Assembly (NCBI GenBank): GCA_018894105.1
Contig: CM032118.1
Span: 28,562,690-28,626,689, forward strand
DNA: 64,000 bases
Origin: Jacaranda mimosifolia
Lineage: Eukaryota; Streptophyta; Magnoliopsida; Lamiales; Bignoniaceae
Direction of reading: 5' to 3'
Shown: one piece after another, positions 1 to 11,144 of the stretch
How the letters are laid out: every line of letters begins with the position of its first letter
Position numbering within the stretch: position 1 is the stretch's first letter
The notes under the pieces: model-generated
Databases searched by the model: none
What the model saw: the letters and a program-made list of their open reading frames with translations, nothing else
Told to the model about the DNA's origin: nothing
Program-made: the position numbers and the translations under genes

Positions 1-660
1 TGTATGATCCATGACTACAAATCCAAGAACCTGACTGAACCTTTACAAGTAACTATACTAACATTAATGCCACCATGCCATTTAACTTATTGGACTTTTG
101 AAGACCAGCAGCCTTTGCTACAACGAATTCCACTCCAGAAATAAATAATGGATAATATTAAAAACTCCAAAAGAGAAGTCTTAATTATCACTAACGCATC
201 CGTCAATTAATAATTCATGGCATGATCTTTGCATCAAGACAAGCATAATACCAATCATCCGTTCTGCAAGCGGCTTTAACACAACTATTTGCTAAGGCGT
301 ATAGCTATTTAGGAATGCAGAGGAGCACAAAGCCAACCAACATAGATCCACTAAAACGATTTTTTTTTTTTAATTCTTCATGAAAAATATTCATTGATTT
401 CAAAACAAATCCATCAAAAATGCTCATAAAAAAACATAGTACAGCTTGCATTTCCAACATCAATTCCCAGCACTGAACACGCAGTTACCAATTCTCAACA
501 AAAATATAGAAGTCGAATTCAAAAATATGAAAACGAGCGAAAGTACACTCTAGTCGACCGAAATGGTGAACAAAAGGAAACAGACACCAAAAGAGAACAA
601 AACTCACTATCAGCAAATCACAACTCAACTCCAAATCACACGCAAAAGATCACATCATAC
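1..660 (-). other. Aconitase intron 1 (3' part outside window)
   Basis: This is the sequence left of the aconitase exon 1 donor. Minus strand reads ATGG then GTATGATG at 660, a GT donor in phase 1, which fits plant aconitases where the next residue after the Met is Ala. I looked for exon 2 (the conserved segment rich in Pro-Gly-Gly-Gly) in the reverse complement and did not find it, so the intron appears to run past the left edge. A T-run at 360-371 is the only notable feature. The plus-strand frame over this part is not a gene. Confidence 0.6.
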
Positions 661-1000
661 CCATGGTAGCTATCTTGCGCTCGAAGCGTTCGAGAACAGG
701 AGACGCGTTCCTGATCTGGGCTCTAAGACTGACCGGCGATCTCCAGTCAGCGCCGTGACTCCACCGCGGAGCAGAACACCGAATCGATCTGAGCGCCGAC
801 GAGAAGCTCAGCGAATGGTAGGTGACGTTCGAGGGAGGCGAACACGAGAGCGACGGCGTATTCCTCGCGAAGGCTCGAGAAGGCGATGCAGACAAATGAT
901 TCACAGAAGAAGAGAGAGTGGAAGCGAAACGAACTCTACAAGCTCTGAGAATGGAAGACGACGACGTTGCTGAAGAAGAGCAGTAGGTAGATAAATACAT
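661..1000 (-). CDS. ACO: Aconitate hydratase, mitochondrial, exon 1 (partial gene)
   Basis: First coding exon, 113 codons plus one base, of a plant mitochondrial/cytosolic aconitase, the 4Fe-4S enzyme that converts citrate to isocitrate in the TCA and glyoxylate cycles. Seen: start MYLS followed by a Ser/Ala/Arg-rich, acid-poor leader typical of a mitochondrial presequence. The conserved junction RWSHGADWRSPVSLRAQIR follows (roughly residues 80-98), then SPVLERFERKIATM, which matches the leader-to-mature boundary of plant ACO2/ACO3-type proteins. The exon ends ATGG/GT in phase 1. The ATG at 1000 is chosen because the MYL-Ser/Thr start is shared by plant homologues. No frameshift or stop is seen. 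The catalytic domains and Fe-S cysteines are outside the window. Family assignment is from recalled conserved sequence, not a search. Confidence 0.88.
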
Positions 1001-1388
1001 GACGATTAAAAGATATTTGAGTGTCAGAAATCTAACCCTAGGGAGCTGTACAAAAGGCCTTTTTTAATTACTAGTTAATTTTATTACCCCGCCTGTGGAT
1101 GTATAGATACGGTAATGTGTATGTATAGATTGATGAGTATGAGCTGCGGAAGTGAGCCAGCAGACAAGGAGAACTATTGGCTGCTAGCTAGGAGGGCACC
1201 GAAGACGGGGGGTTTTGATTTGGTCCTTCGACGGTGTATGGTAGTCTGCTGTGATTAGCGTTTTGCAACGTTTGACGTTGGGGATTGGCCAGAATGGACG
1301 GTGAGGGGTGGCCGAAGACGCAGGCCCATGGTAGCAATCTTCCGAGTTTTGGTTTGACCATTTCGTTTTCTTCCGAGTTTTTGTTATG
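1001..1388 (-). promoter_or_regulatory. Aconitase 5' UTR and promoter region
   Basis: Upstream of the aconitase start. A telo-box-like AACCCTA (1034-1040 on plus; TAGGGTT on the coding strand) lies 34 bases before the ATG, a motif common in 5' leaders of plant housekeeping genes. A weak TATA-like TCTATACAT occurs near 1100-1110 on minus, too weak to fix a start site. The 78-codon minus-strand frame at 1184-1420 has no recognised homology. Confidence 0.45.
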
Positions 1389-1430
1389 AAAAGTATCCTT
1401 CGTGTAATAGTAATTATCATCCTCGATACA
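1389..1430 (+). repeat. Left copy of ~42 bp direct repeat flanking a TIR element
   Basis: Begins AAAAGTATCC and contains GTGTAATAGTAATTATCATC. A near copy lies at 2405-2447, directly after the inverted-repeat element at 1434-2404. Confidence 0.6.
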
Positions 1431-1433
1431 ATA

Positions 1434-2404
1434 AGGGCAAATTTGATTGGATTTTAAATTTATCTCTTAATAACTTATCTTAATAAATTATGTGATTATT
1501 AACTATTGTAGTGTTGTTTGATTTGTATGATTATTTGTAAATATATCCACGTGATTATTGTTTGATTGAAGGTATAATAATTCTTGTCATTATTATTTTA
1601 TGAAATGACCATATTATTTTTTAGCTTAAAAAAGACAAGTAATTCTTTCTCTTCTCTTTTTTTTTCCACAAATTATTTTTGCAATGAATAGTTGTAGAGA
1701 CATGTTCACTTTTTTCAAATTATTTTCCTTTCCTATTTTTATTGATTTAATCACTTCCCAAAGTCTCAACAGGAGGAATCTAACTCATAATTTTTAATTT
1801 ATTTTTATAATTTTTCAAAAATATTAATTTATAAAATTAATAAATTAGAATAAAAATAAATTAACTTTTTTATAGTTATGATATGTGTAAATATAACATT
1901 TAGCTTGAGTTATTTTTTTTCCATATTTTTCGAAATTACTAATTCAAAATAAATTAAATTATTTTAATATGATTCAAAATTATTAAATTTTAATTTAAAA
2001 TATAAGTTCCGAATCATTAATTTCATATCATAAAATTATAATATATAATTCTTTTTGTTAATTTTCTTAAATTACTAATTTAAAATAAGCAAGTTATTAC
2101 TTATAATTTCCAAAATTATTAATTTATAATTTCTTTTTATAAATTGAGAGGCCTTATTGATTATTAATCTATAATTTACAAAAAGAATTTAAGGGCAAAT
2201 TGGACTTTTTGCTATAAATGGATCGGATGGTATAAATAATCCAAGGGGGTGGGGTAGGTTTAATAATATCAAGGATTGGGTTTATATATACAAGCCCAAT
2301 GATAAATCGTGGACTCATGTGTATACAATCTCACGAACCAAATATTAAATTGAATGTGATAACTTTCTCTTATCATATCTAATCCCACCAACCAAACTTG
2401 CCCT
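1434..2404. mobile_element. Inverted-repeat (MITE-like) element, ~970 bp
   Basis: Left end AGGGCAAATTTGATTGG; right end CCAACCAAACTTGCCCT, whose reverse complement is AGGGCAAGTTTGGTTGG, so 15 of 17 terminal bases match as inverted repeats. The interior is very AT-rich, with degenerate internal repeats (about 1795-2170), and has no ORF. No short clean target duplication is visible, but ~42 bp direct repeats flank it. Superfamily is undetermined; GGGCAA-type ends resemble several non-autonomous DNA transposons. Confidence 0.5.
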
Positions 2405-2447
2405 AAAGGTATTTTTTGTGTAATAGTAATTTGTCATCATCAATTCC
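2405..2447 (+). repeat. Right copy of ~42 bp direct repeat
   Basis: AAAGGTATTTTTTGTGTAAT then AGTAATTTGTCATCATC; matches 1389-1430 with a few substitutions. Confidence 0.6.
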
Positions 2448-3575
2448 ACGGCATTTAGGTTATTATCATTAATTGCAATTATGTTGCTTGACAAGGTAAC
2501 CATTAAATTCATTACATTCCCTTTACATTTTTTGATTTGTGGGATTAAAATTTATTGGTTTATATCATTTATTTGATCTATCGAGTGGCCTTTGCCTTTG
2601 GTCCATAAACACAAATCTCATACATAAAATGTGATTTGGAAGTTGAAATTTAATAAACAATCAATATGCATGTGTTTAATATAATATATATATATATATA
2701 TATATCGCTGATTTGAGCTATGAAGAAAATAGAACTAATTTGGGCTTACAAAAATTTCATTTTGTTAGTTCCTTTTCATTTGGATAGGAGCGCATGAGTA
2801 GGTTGGTATATTTTTAAAATATTTTATAAAATATTAGAAGATTTATAAGATATTGTAGAGCGTATAATAATAAGTGATGTTATATATCTCTTTATGAATT
2901 AAATAAAACAAATTTAATTTTAACCTTATTAATTATATAATTATTATCACTAATATTTTATGATTTTTATAATCTTACTTAAATATTCTAAAAGGTTATT
3001 ACAAAATCATCTCATCGTACAATATTTTTTTCAATAAAACTAGTCAAACACTCTCTTGATTTCAGGGTGAATTTGAATATTTTAATTCAACTTAATAAAA
3101 CTTAACCCAAATCCATTTATTAAAAGTAAAAAAGTATAAGTGCAAAAACAAAGTTAATTTTTATAGTTTTTCTAATTTATAGTTCAATTACAAAACTCCA
3201 TCACTTTCATATTTTTTTTTCTCTTTTTTTTTTAACGAGTGTTGATGCATAATACAACTTCCATTGCGGTTACTTTTAAGTGAATGACCAGTCATTGAAA
3301 GAATAATTAGATTAAGTTAGACAATTAAGATTACAATTAGAGGCATTAATATATAAGATATTATCACATTCAACCCATAACTTAAACTAGCTAAAAAATA
3401 GATTTTATACCTTACCTTAACCAACTTAAAAAGGGGTTTGGGGACTGAATCTAGTTTATTGAATTTGATTTTTTGAATTGGACCTTGAACCAATCTCTTG
3501 TTATTTGGGGGTAAAAAAAATATCTTTCATTTCCAAATCATATTTGCAGTTCCCATATTTTAATATTATTAGTTA
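2448..3575. other. AT-rich intergenic DNA
   Basis: No coding frame, RNA gene or recognised element seen. It contains an (AT)n microsatellite and ordinary AT-rich sequence up to the target duplication of element E. Confidence 0.6.
2684..2705. repeat. (AT)n microsatellite
   Basis: Uninterrupted AT dinucleotide run of about 11 units. Confidence 0.9.
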
Positions 3576-3580
3576 AAGTG

Positions 3581-3915
3581 TGTTCCTTCTAGAAATTGAC
3601 TATAAATACAATTCGGTAAATTGACTAAAGATGACTCAATGACCTAAAATTAATTAATAAAGTAAAAGAATAGAAAAGCACAAAAGACAACTAAAGCCTA
3701 TAAAGAGGGACAGAAAAACTCTAATGGACTTAAGTCCATTAAGACTAAAATATATAAATACCGAGTCCCAAAAAGAATTTAGGTATAAGAAATTATTCAC
3801 GAAAAGTCAAAAACTTGGAGAAACTTCAAGAAGAAAAGATGTCATTCTAGAGAAAAATGAACTGACACATTGCCGTCTTTCAGAAAGGACCCTACTCCAT
3901 TTCTAAGGAGCATTG
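3581..3915 (+). repeat. Element E 5' LTR
   Basis: Starts TGTTCCTTCTAGAAATTGAC; contains TATATAAATACCGAGTCCC (TATA box near 3751) and ends GGAGCATTG, the CA end apparently mutated. Aligns with 35103-35431 over its length and, as reverse complement, with the D and H LTRs near 38.3, 46.5 and 46.8 kb. Confidence 0.8.
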
Positions 3916-3936
3916 TTTTAGTGTTGTCTATGAGAA
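3916..3936 (+). other. Element E primer-binding site (decayed)
   Basis: TTTTAGTGTTGTCTATGAGAA directly follows the LTR. It aligns with the D site TTTTGGCGTTGTATGTGGGA and with the TGGCGCCGTCTGTGGGAA-type sites I recall from plant Tat-like gypsy elements. Confidence 0.6.
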
Positions 3937-3956
3937 TTCTAAATAACGAAGTGGGA

Positions 3957-4160
3957 ATGCAGAGGATACAAATGAGATCAAGAGCTCACAACTCCAACTA
4001 CCAAGTGGCCCCATCAGAAAATGAGGAGAGTCACCAACATAGAGCACAGCCACGACTGGAGCTAAAGCCAACTCTTAACACACAACCTATACCAAAGGTG
4101 ACGCCTGCTATACGCCTGCATAGCAGGAACCTCCTTTTTGAGTTCCTACTCTACCCATGA
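3957..4160 (+). pseudogene. Element E gag, N-terminal relic
   Basis: ATG at 3957 lies about 20 bases after the primer-binding site, as in D, and opens a 67-codon frame rich in Gln, Arg and Ser (MQRIQMRSRAHNSNYQ...), like the MQTRS start of D gag. A TGA ends it at 4160. At 4156 a second short frame, MTQEMLKNLLEKATTQG, resembles the linker that precedes the gag core in Tat-like proteins, but it closes after about 25 codons. The frame is open upstream into the LTR (ATG 3870), which is incidental. No capsid core is recognisable. Confidence 0.55.
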
Positions 4161-5906
4161 CTCAAGAGATGTTAAAGAACTTACTAGAGAAAGCTACCAC
4201 TCAAGGTGTGGCCAAAGCATTCATTAATACATAGAGGAGTGCCAACCTGAATAGCTGGAATAGTCTCTTTACTGAAGTGGGGGGAGGGGCTTTGCCTTTT
4301 CTGGAATGAAATAATTGAAGACCAATCCGGATTGAGGTGTTGTTCCTCTTCTCCATCTTTGCAAAGTAGGTTTTTGATCCTCCTCCCAATGAGATCCTTT
4401 CTCGTTGATACCGATTGCCATTGGATGGTAGACTCATGCACTAACATTATGACCCACTGGTAGGGTCAAGAGCTTGCTCCTGCTTCAAGCAGCCTAGAAG
4501 ATAGAGAAGCGGAGAAGGTAACCATGACAAGATGCCTAATGCATGCAAATGTAACTAATCCAGGGCATTTACTACTATACCCTGTCTGCCACTCCAAGAA
4601 AAGAAATTTTGAATGAAGCTCTACGATATGGCCTCATCCTGTGAACTCCTCGGAAGACGAAGAAGGATGGGAAGAAGCTAAAGTCGAACAAATGAAGCCA
4701 TTTCTACCAGCATTGCGAACACATCACTGAGTAACACAGGCACCTAAAGAATAAGATTGAGAGGCTGATTCAGCTAAGTAGTCCTAAAAATGCCTAGAAA
4801 GGCAATTTAAGGAATACGTGATGCAGAAGTAAAGTAGTCTTAAAAATGCCCACAAGTTGAGAATAGTAGATCTTGCTCTATGTAGCTGGGCGAACGCCTA
4901 AAGCCTACCAACCAACATTATTCGTGCAATAGGAACAACATCCCAACTACTATGACACCCTTGATGTTTTTAGGGGGACCCACGGATATAGGTGATACTA
5001 GCATAAATAAGGTAATGGGCTAATGGTGCAAGAGTCAACATGCGCATGGGCCTATGTTGTTAACCTTAATCTTGGTACCTCTTGAGGACAACACCTGATA
5101 ACAATCAACGCTGTAGAAAACCTAAGGCACCAGGAGCCATAAGGACCCGTGAGTAACGACCTCCTGGTAGCTTTAAGGAAAACAACAAGCATGAAAGAAA
5201 AAATAAAGAATGAGACAGGAAATGGTGATTCCCTACAACAATGGTGAACATAAGACGCTACATTTAGGAGCCATCCTTGAATAGGAGCAAGCTGCGAACA
5301 TACAACAGGCTAAATGAGCAACACTCTGGTACACACCCCTTATAGCCAAAAAGGGGGAAAAAAAACTTCAAGTTGCACACTACAAGGCTTGATCAGAAAC
5401 CTCTCAATGGACATGAAGGTCTAATGTTCATAATTTTAGTAGCAGACCACAAAAGAGTGTTGGATCTTGGGGGACAAGATTGAAGCACTAATATGATAGG
5501 GATACCTCAGCAAATATATTAATGAGGTAGAAAACTCCCTCGGAGAATTCTCTCGTAATAATAAAAGAAAAAACTCTAGGAGTCCACCTAAAGAACACTT
5601 TTGCTAGGAAGCAAAGTTCTCCACTAATTATGGGCATGATGCCAATCCCCATGATAACAATTGCCAAAACAACTCAAAAAGCATTATCCAAGGTTGAGTT
5701 TTGAACACCATAGTATGGAGCACCCATCTTTCCACCAATGACTGGCCAAACGATTGTAGATCTTGAAAACATAAAAAGAGAAAGATACCTTGGTGGACTC
5801 TGAAACCTTAAGGCCACTATCATACTTGCACCCAAAGCTCATCCCAAGCGATATCTAAATGCGCCTCAAACCATACCTACGTGCAATCCCGGCTTTCTCT
5901 AAAAGT
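4161..5906 (+). pseudogene. Element E internal region, decayed gag-side sequence
   Basis: About 1.7 kb between the gag start and repeat unit A. Stops occur in all frames and no domain is readable. Minus-strand frames at 4184-4447 are shadows. Position alone supports a decayed gag and post-gag region. Confidence 0.4.
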
Positions 5907-6084
5907 ATTTTCTATCTTTAACTATTGTTTAATTTCCATATCTTTTTATTCGAATAAAGCATACTCACTTGGGAATCTCTCTCCCTCTCTCTCTTAATAC
6001 TAGGAATTTCTAGAATGAATGTAATTTTTTCACATTATGTTTTTCTTTCCATAACTTTGAACTTTGCAGCCGCTACTTGCAAAC

Positions 6085-6510
6085 CTACAAGGTGTTCTCA
6101 AAAACTTTTAAGCATAATCCCATTATAAAGCTCTTTGAGGAGCTGAGAAGTACATGGTAGCCATTGAGTTTAATCTCACTCTACGGCTCCCTGAGAGCAC
6201 ACAGTCGTCGGTGTAATCCTATTATAAGCTCCCAGAGAGATATGTGGTAGCCATTATGAGAAAAACCCATTGTAGGCTCCCCTCGAAAGTACATGGCAAT
6301 CTCTCTAAAAAAGCTCAATAAAAGCTCCCTTCGGAGCGAGGCTTCTTTATGGAATATGTGGCAATCTCTCTAAACAAGTCCATTAAAGGCTCTCTTAGGA
6401 ATATGTGGCAACTCCTCTACCAAAGCCCACTAAAGGCTCTCTAAGGAATATGTGACAACTTTTCTAAAGAAGTTCACTGAAAGCCCTTTGGAAGGTACCT
6501 TCATGATTAA
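6085..6510 (+). repeat. Degenerate minisatellite in unit A
   Basis: About seven imperfect copies of a ~45-60 bp motif with CCCATTAAAGGCTCCCTTAG then GAATATGTGGCAACTCTCT. The same array is in unit B at 11805-12180. Confidence 0.7.
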
Positions 6511-6989
6511 ATAAAAGAAACCCACCTTGAATCCTCATGAAAAGGAAAATGGCGATATCTCAATACTTAAAAAAATGAAAGAAAATCTTTAAGATCAGTG
6601 ACTCAATAAATTATTGTACACTTACTATGGAGTCTTCCAAGAGACCCGTAAATACACCCTTTTTCATCATAACATTAGAACTCTAATATCGATGACTGCT
6701 CAACTAAAAGCATAAGATCATTTTTTTTCCTTAACGAATTTCACCTTGCAAGTGGTGAACAACAAATCCAAATGAAAAGGAAAAGCTTTACACCTTCCTA
6801 GATCAACTTTGCTATGCATCACACTCGTGACTACGATAGTCACTTAGAACTAACATAGCTAATGAAACGGCTAAACGACTTTACAAAAAAAATTCTGTAA
6901 GTCACTAAATGATCAATGAAGGCACAACACCTTTAATGGGACTAGAGAAAACCCAAGTCGATAAAAAAAAAAAAAAAGAAAGAATATGC

Positions 6990-7115
6990 ACAAGCTCCAT
7001 AAGGGCGTCCCAATATGGGTGCCGAGATGGGCACCCTCGGTTGGTGCCAAAGATGAGCGCTCTCTGTGGCCGCCCTGGATGGACACCCAGCATACGCTTG
7101 GGTAGTCATTTGGTG
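6990..7115 (+). repeat. GC-rich GTGCC/GGCGCC block (unit A)
   Basis: A locally GC-rich island in AT-rich DNA, with repeated GGGTGCC, GGGCACC and GGTGCC words. Counterparts are at 12690-12800, 34690-34750 and 40930-41180, each between the gag side and the antisense ORF or 3' LTR of its element. Confidence 0.6.
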
Positions 7116-7436
7116 TCCCTCCTAAAGTAAGGATGGAGTCTCCTTACACGATAGACTCCGACTCTTAAAGCTTGAATATGCAAGATTAATAGTCATTCAA
7201 TTGACTAAGTGTTTGCACTAAAGCAAAAAAAAAAAAAAAAGCAGAAAAATCTTTATTGAAATCAAATGAAAATGGCAAAAAAAGTGCCCAGCCAACATTT
7301 GGTCTCCAGGAGTAAATGATGATACAAAATGAAAAACATGTCAAAACTCTACTCAAGTTAACTAGAAAATGCTAATGGCGCTAAATTCTAAAACATAAAC
7401 TATTCTTGATAATACCACTATAGGTGAAACATCTTC

Positions 7437-8716
7437 CTAATTATGGAGTTGCATCCGTAGGCTTCTTTACCATTCCCAAGCTTTTCAATAGCAAAGCTAA
7501 CTAGGATTTTGGAGTCTCACATCAACAATTCTTCTATGGGATATTGCCTGGACTTACTTAAAGTATGCGGCAACTCTGGATGGTCTGCTTGTAGATTGCC
7601 ATTGCCTCTGCCTCTATTACCTCAAAGAACTTGTTAGAGCCCTTAAACTACTTGACCACATCCTTATGAGTTGCGTTCACAAGTACCTTCATAGATGAGG
7701 AATTTAGAACTTCTCCCCACTCTTCATCTCTTTAGCAAATCTTGCCTTCAAGCGCTCATGCTATTTCTTCAGCAACATAGCCAACCCTTCATCTTTGTGA
7801 ACCCATTATTAAATCACTTTGGTAGCCTAGTCCTTAAGGCATTTCACCATTTCCAAAGATCCCTATACTCTTTGAGACATCCATTCTTCTAGGCTCTGAC
7901 CTTAGTTTACTCACAAAATTTGATTTCATAAAGAAAATGTCCTTATATCCATTGTATACCTATCTCCCGCAATAAAGATACAAGATTTGAAAATATGGCA
8001 AACGCAAGACCCACTTTGCCTCTAGCTGATACTTAACCATCTAAAAGAAAGACAATGGGGGCTCGTGGAAGCCACAGTTGCTAGAAGCTCTTTTGAAGAT
8101 ACTCGCTAGAAGATATTCTCATAAAGGATCATAACTGCACCAAGTGGAAAAACCTTCAAAGCACGAAGTATCACCTCCACAATAAGACCTCCACAGGTTG
8201 CATAAAGTAACATAATGTGATCATAGAGTTTTTTTAAAAGGCTCCCAGAAAAACTTAACTTTGCAAGAAAACCTAAAAGATGTTTGGAGCATAGAGTTTT
8301 GCCAACAAAATTTTAAGTTATTCATTGAGCGTAAAGTTTCACCAAAAATCCTAATGGATCTTCGGAGTGCCAACCTCCACAAAAAACTCTATATTATTCA
8401 TAGAGTATAAAGCCCTACTAGGGATGCTAAGAAATTACCATAGCTTGGAACCTCTCTAAACAAAATTATAAGTCATGTTCAATTACATCGCTTAGGTGTG
8501 ACACTCATCCCCAAGTGCCCAAATGCAATGCCAATACCACACACTTAGTTTGGCGCCCAACCAAGGAAGTGCTGTTTCCTTGTACTATACGAACATCATA
8601 CCTTCATACCTAGCAAGCACCGTCTTCTGTGGATCCTGTGAAGTTTAATTCCAACTTAGTTAGAGACTCTAACTTAAATTGTTTGTACTTCTCGACATCC
8701 TGCTCTCAAGAAATTC
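7437..8716 (-). pseudogene. Antisense ORF relic, unit A
   Basis: Minus-strand relic, antisense to element E. The 5' end carries a LESRMSRS-like start resembling SYLESKMLG in H; the 3' half reads VNATHKDVVK..FKGSNKFFEVIEAEAMAIYKQTI before stops. Near 7897 AACTAAG/GTCAGAGCC precedes the segment EEWMSQ, matching the intron acceptor position seen in unit B and D. Function unknown; extra antisense ORFs near the 3' LTR are described for Tat-lineage gypsy elements such as Grande. Heavily mutated: several stops and frameshifts. Confidence 0.55.
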
Positions 8717-8893
8717 ATGTCTTAATGAGAGGATTTGGGATGGGAATCAAACTGTCTATGAGGTTGAACTTAAACCTACAACCATTAAAGCTCCATCAGG
8801 CTTGCCGAAGTGGCCTCGGATAAGACCCTCTAATGTTTAACTCAGTACTAACACAGGAGGTTGAGAGAAAAATTAGCCGAGGCAGAATATAAT

Positions 8894-11144
8894 TGTTGGA
8901 ATAGTGCCTCGCAAGCCAATTAGATTGGCATGTAAACTATTTCACTTGTGATACAATCTTAATTGAATAATATTCATTTTACATGGCCGTCTTCTTCTTA
9001 TGCTTATATTACTTCACTAGCATTTGGTTGAAGCCATTAGATTACACAAGACTACGGAGCTTGGTCACACACTGGGTGGTGATCATGAAATAAGTCTCAT
9101 ACGGTTGTGATCTTAAATTGTCCAAGCTATATGATCTTATGAGACAGGGTATCCAAGATCTATATAGACTTGCATTAACAATGCATAAATTCAAGGTTGA
9201 ATATTACTCCATTTCATGAGCAATCCATATGAGATATGTGTGCATGTTAGTAGGTGTTTGTTAGAAAACAAGTTTTCTGAATGCCCACCCAAAGAATCTA
9301 CTAGAGAGCTATAGTAGCAAGTTAGTAGTAGCCAGTTCTCCAACTTATAATACTGCACATTATTAGTCATTTGACCTGAGAATCCATGGTAACTTTATGC
9401 TTAGGTCCTCATGCTTTGACTCTTTCTTGACCACTTGGCTGGCCTTTCGAGTTGAGGTTGGGTATGAGCTACTTAGATAGGAAAATTTATGAGATCCAAG
9501 ATGGGATCTGACTCCTTGTCATTGTGAAGGGTGAGTGCATCTCCTATATATTCTATAATGATCGATTCCATAAAATCCTTGCGTAAAGTAGTATGACAAT
9601 TTGGAAAAGGACTTTTTTGAAAATGAGGTCATAAAGAAGAATCGAACATTGGAATAGAAACATATTATCGAGGCCATTCGAGAGCCAACAAATATCTTGC
9701 CATATGTCTCTTTCAGGAAATAGAAGGTAGAAGGACCATATCTGCATGGTAAGCATAGAGCTAGAATGGTTCTCCAAATGCATTCATTTTGACTAATTAG
9801 TTGGGCTCCATGGGCTTGAGGTTGGACATCGACCATGGAGATTTGGGTGCTCTTCAATTAATGAGATTAATTGAATTGAGTCATTAGTTTAAAGAAGTTT
9901 AGACTAATGTGAATATATGATATTCTATAAGTCATAAGAGTTGTGAGCCCATGTCCAATGAATGGTAGAACCTAATGGATCACACACAAAAGTCAATTAG
10001 AAATCCTACTTGATAAAGAGGAATTTTCTAAGAGTTAGAAAGATGCCACCTTGACCGATTTTTGGAGGTAGACGGTTGACTAAATTGTTGGTCATTTTGG
10101 CTTGTTCAATTTAACTGTTAAATTGATCTAAAAAATTTAAGGAGCTAAATTAGACCAATTAAATTAAAATTTTAATTTAATTGGTGCCACATGACTATCA
10201 ATTGGTCAAGTTAACTTAAGGAGTTAAGTTAACAATGACTAGCTTAGAGAGTTAAGCTAATTGACTTAAGAGTTAAGTCAAAGAATAATTAATTAAATTA
10301 AAGTATTTGATTTAATTAAAATAAAGAATCAATTTTGAGGGAAAATTCAATGAAGGGTTCATTTGATGTGAATTAGAATTTATTTGGATAATATTTCATT
10401 AGATGAAATGAAGATTCCAAATGAAATTCAAATTCACATTTAATTTACATGCAACTTGCTTGCAAGTTGGCAAGCAAGTGGCGTCAACCTTGAGGAAGTT
10501 GTGATTCCACCTAAACATCACACCTTTCCTCCATCTATATATTGATATGGAGGGTGGGGTGGCCAAGCATGTTTTTACTCACATAAGAATTCTAGATCTA
10601 ATTGTTAGATTCTCCCTTTCCCTCTAATTTTTCATGTGTTGAAGCTTCACATTTTCTTCATATCCTATCTCCAAAATCAGCCTTCATCCTTTCATTTTCT
10701 TCTTTGTTCTCCAACTAACATAGGAGGGATTTGGATTGTCCATTGGTGTGTGGATCTTATCATTAGAGGCAAAATAATTGGATTGCTAGCCTTTTGGAGA
10801 TCCTTTGTTTGGAGCTATTTCTGGAGGCACTTTGGATTTTCAAATTTGCCTAAAAATTTTACTATAGCTTTATTAAGGTGTTGGTGATTTACAATTCAAA
10901 TTTCAGCTGATTCCGACAAGTTTTCAATGGGCAAAAGTTGTCCACAATTTATTGGGACAGTGGAGACTGCGTCAAAGGTGTCCAAGCATCTCTTCACATT
11001 TTCAGTTGGATTTCTCTTTTAAGGTAATTTTCTGACCTAAATCCACTTTAATAGTGTGAATTAGATCCTTAGAGAGGTGTGATCAAGTTAGATTTCATCT
11101 TTTAAGTGTTTTATAATTGGATTCTTGGCTCATAACATCCTTCA
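8894..11144 (+). mobile_element. Solo LTR, TGTTGGAATAGTGCC family, 2251 bp
   Basis: Starts TGTTGGAATAGTGCC, ends ATCCTTCA, flanked by ATAAT (8889-8893) and ATAAC (11145-11149), a 5 bp duplication with one change. No internal domain, primer site or coding region, so it is a solo LTR. It holds a hairpin ladder (10106-10281), a further hairpin ACTTGCTTGC/GCAAGCAAGT (near 10447) and a TATA box CTATATATTG (about 10537). Unit B lacks it, so it inserted after the A/B duplication or into A only. Confidence 0.8.
10106..10281 (+). repeat. Ladder of six perfect hairpins in the solo LTR
   Basis: Six inverted repeats in 176 bp: TCAATTTAA/TTAAATTGA (10106), AATTTA/TAAATT (10134), a 32 bp loopless palindrome starting ACCAATTAAATT (10154-10185), GTTAACTTAA-GGAG-TTAAGTTAAC (10210-10233), TAGCTTA/TAAGCTA (10240-10259) and TTGACTTA/TAAGTCAA (10261-10281). 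Stem sequences differ but loops repeat GGAG or AGAGT. Present in the other copies of this family. Confidence 0.85.

Noticed and set aside
563..973. 136-codon plus-strand ORF
   Set aside because: It is the antisense shadow of aconitase exon 1; Arg-rich composition comes from the Ser-rich leader on the other strand.
6085..6510. CRISPR-like array
   Set aside because: Repeats are imperfect with no unique spacers, in plant nuclear DNA; it is a degenerate minisatellite.
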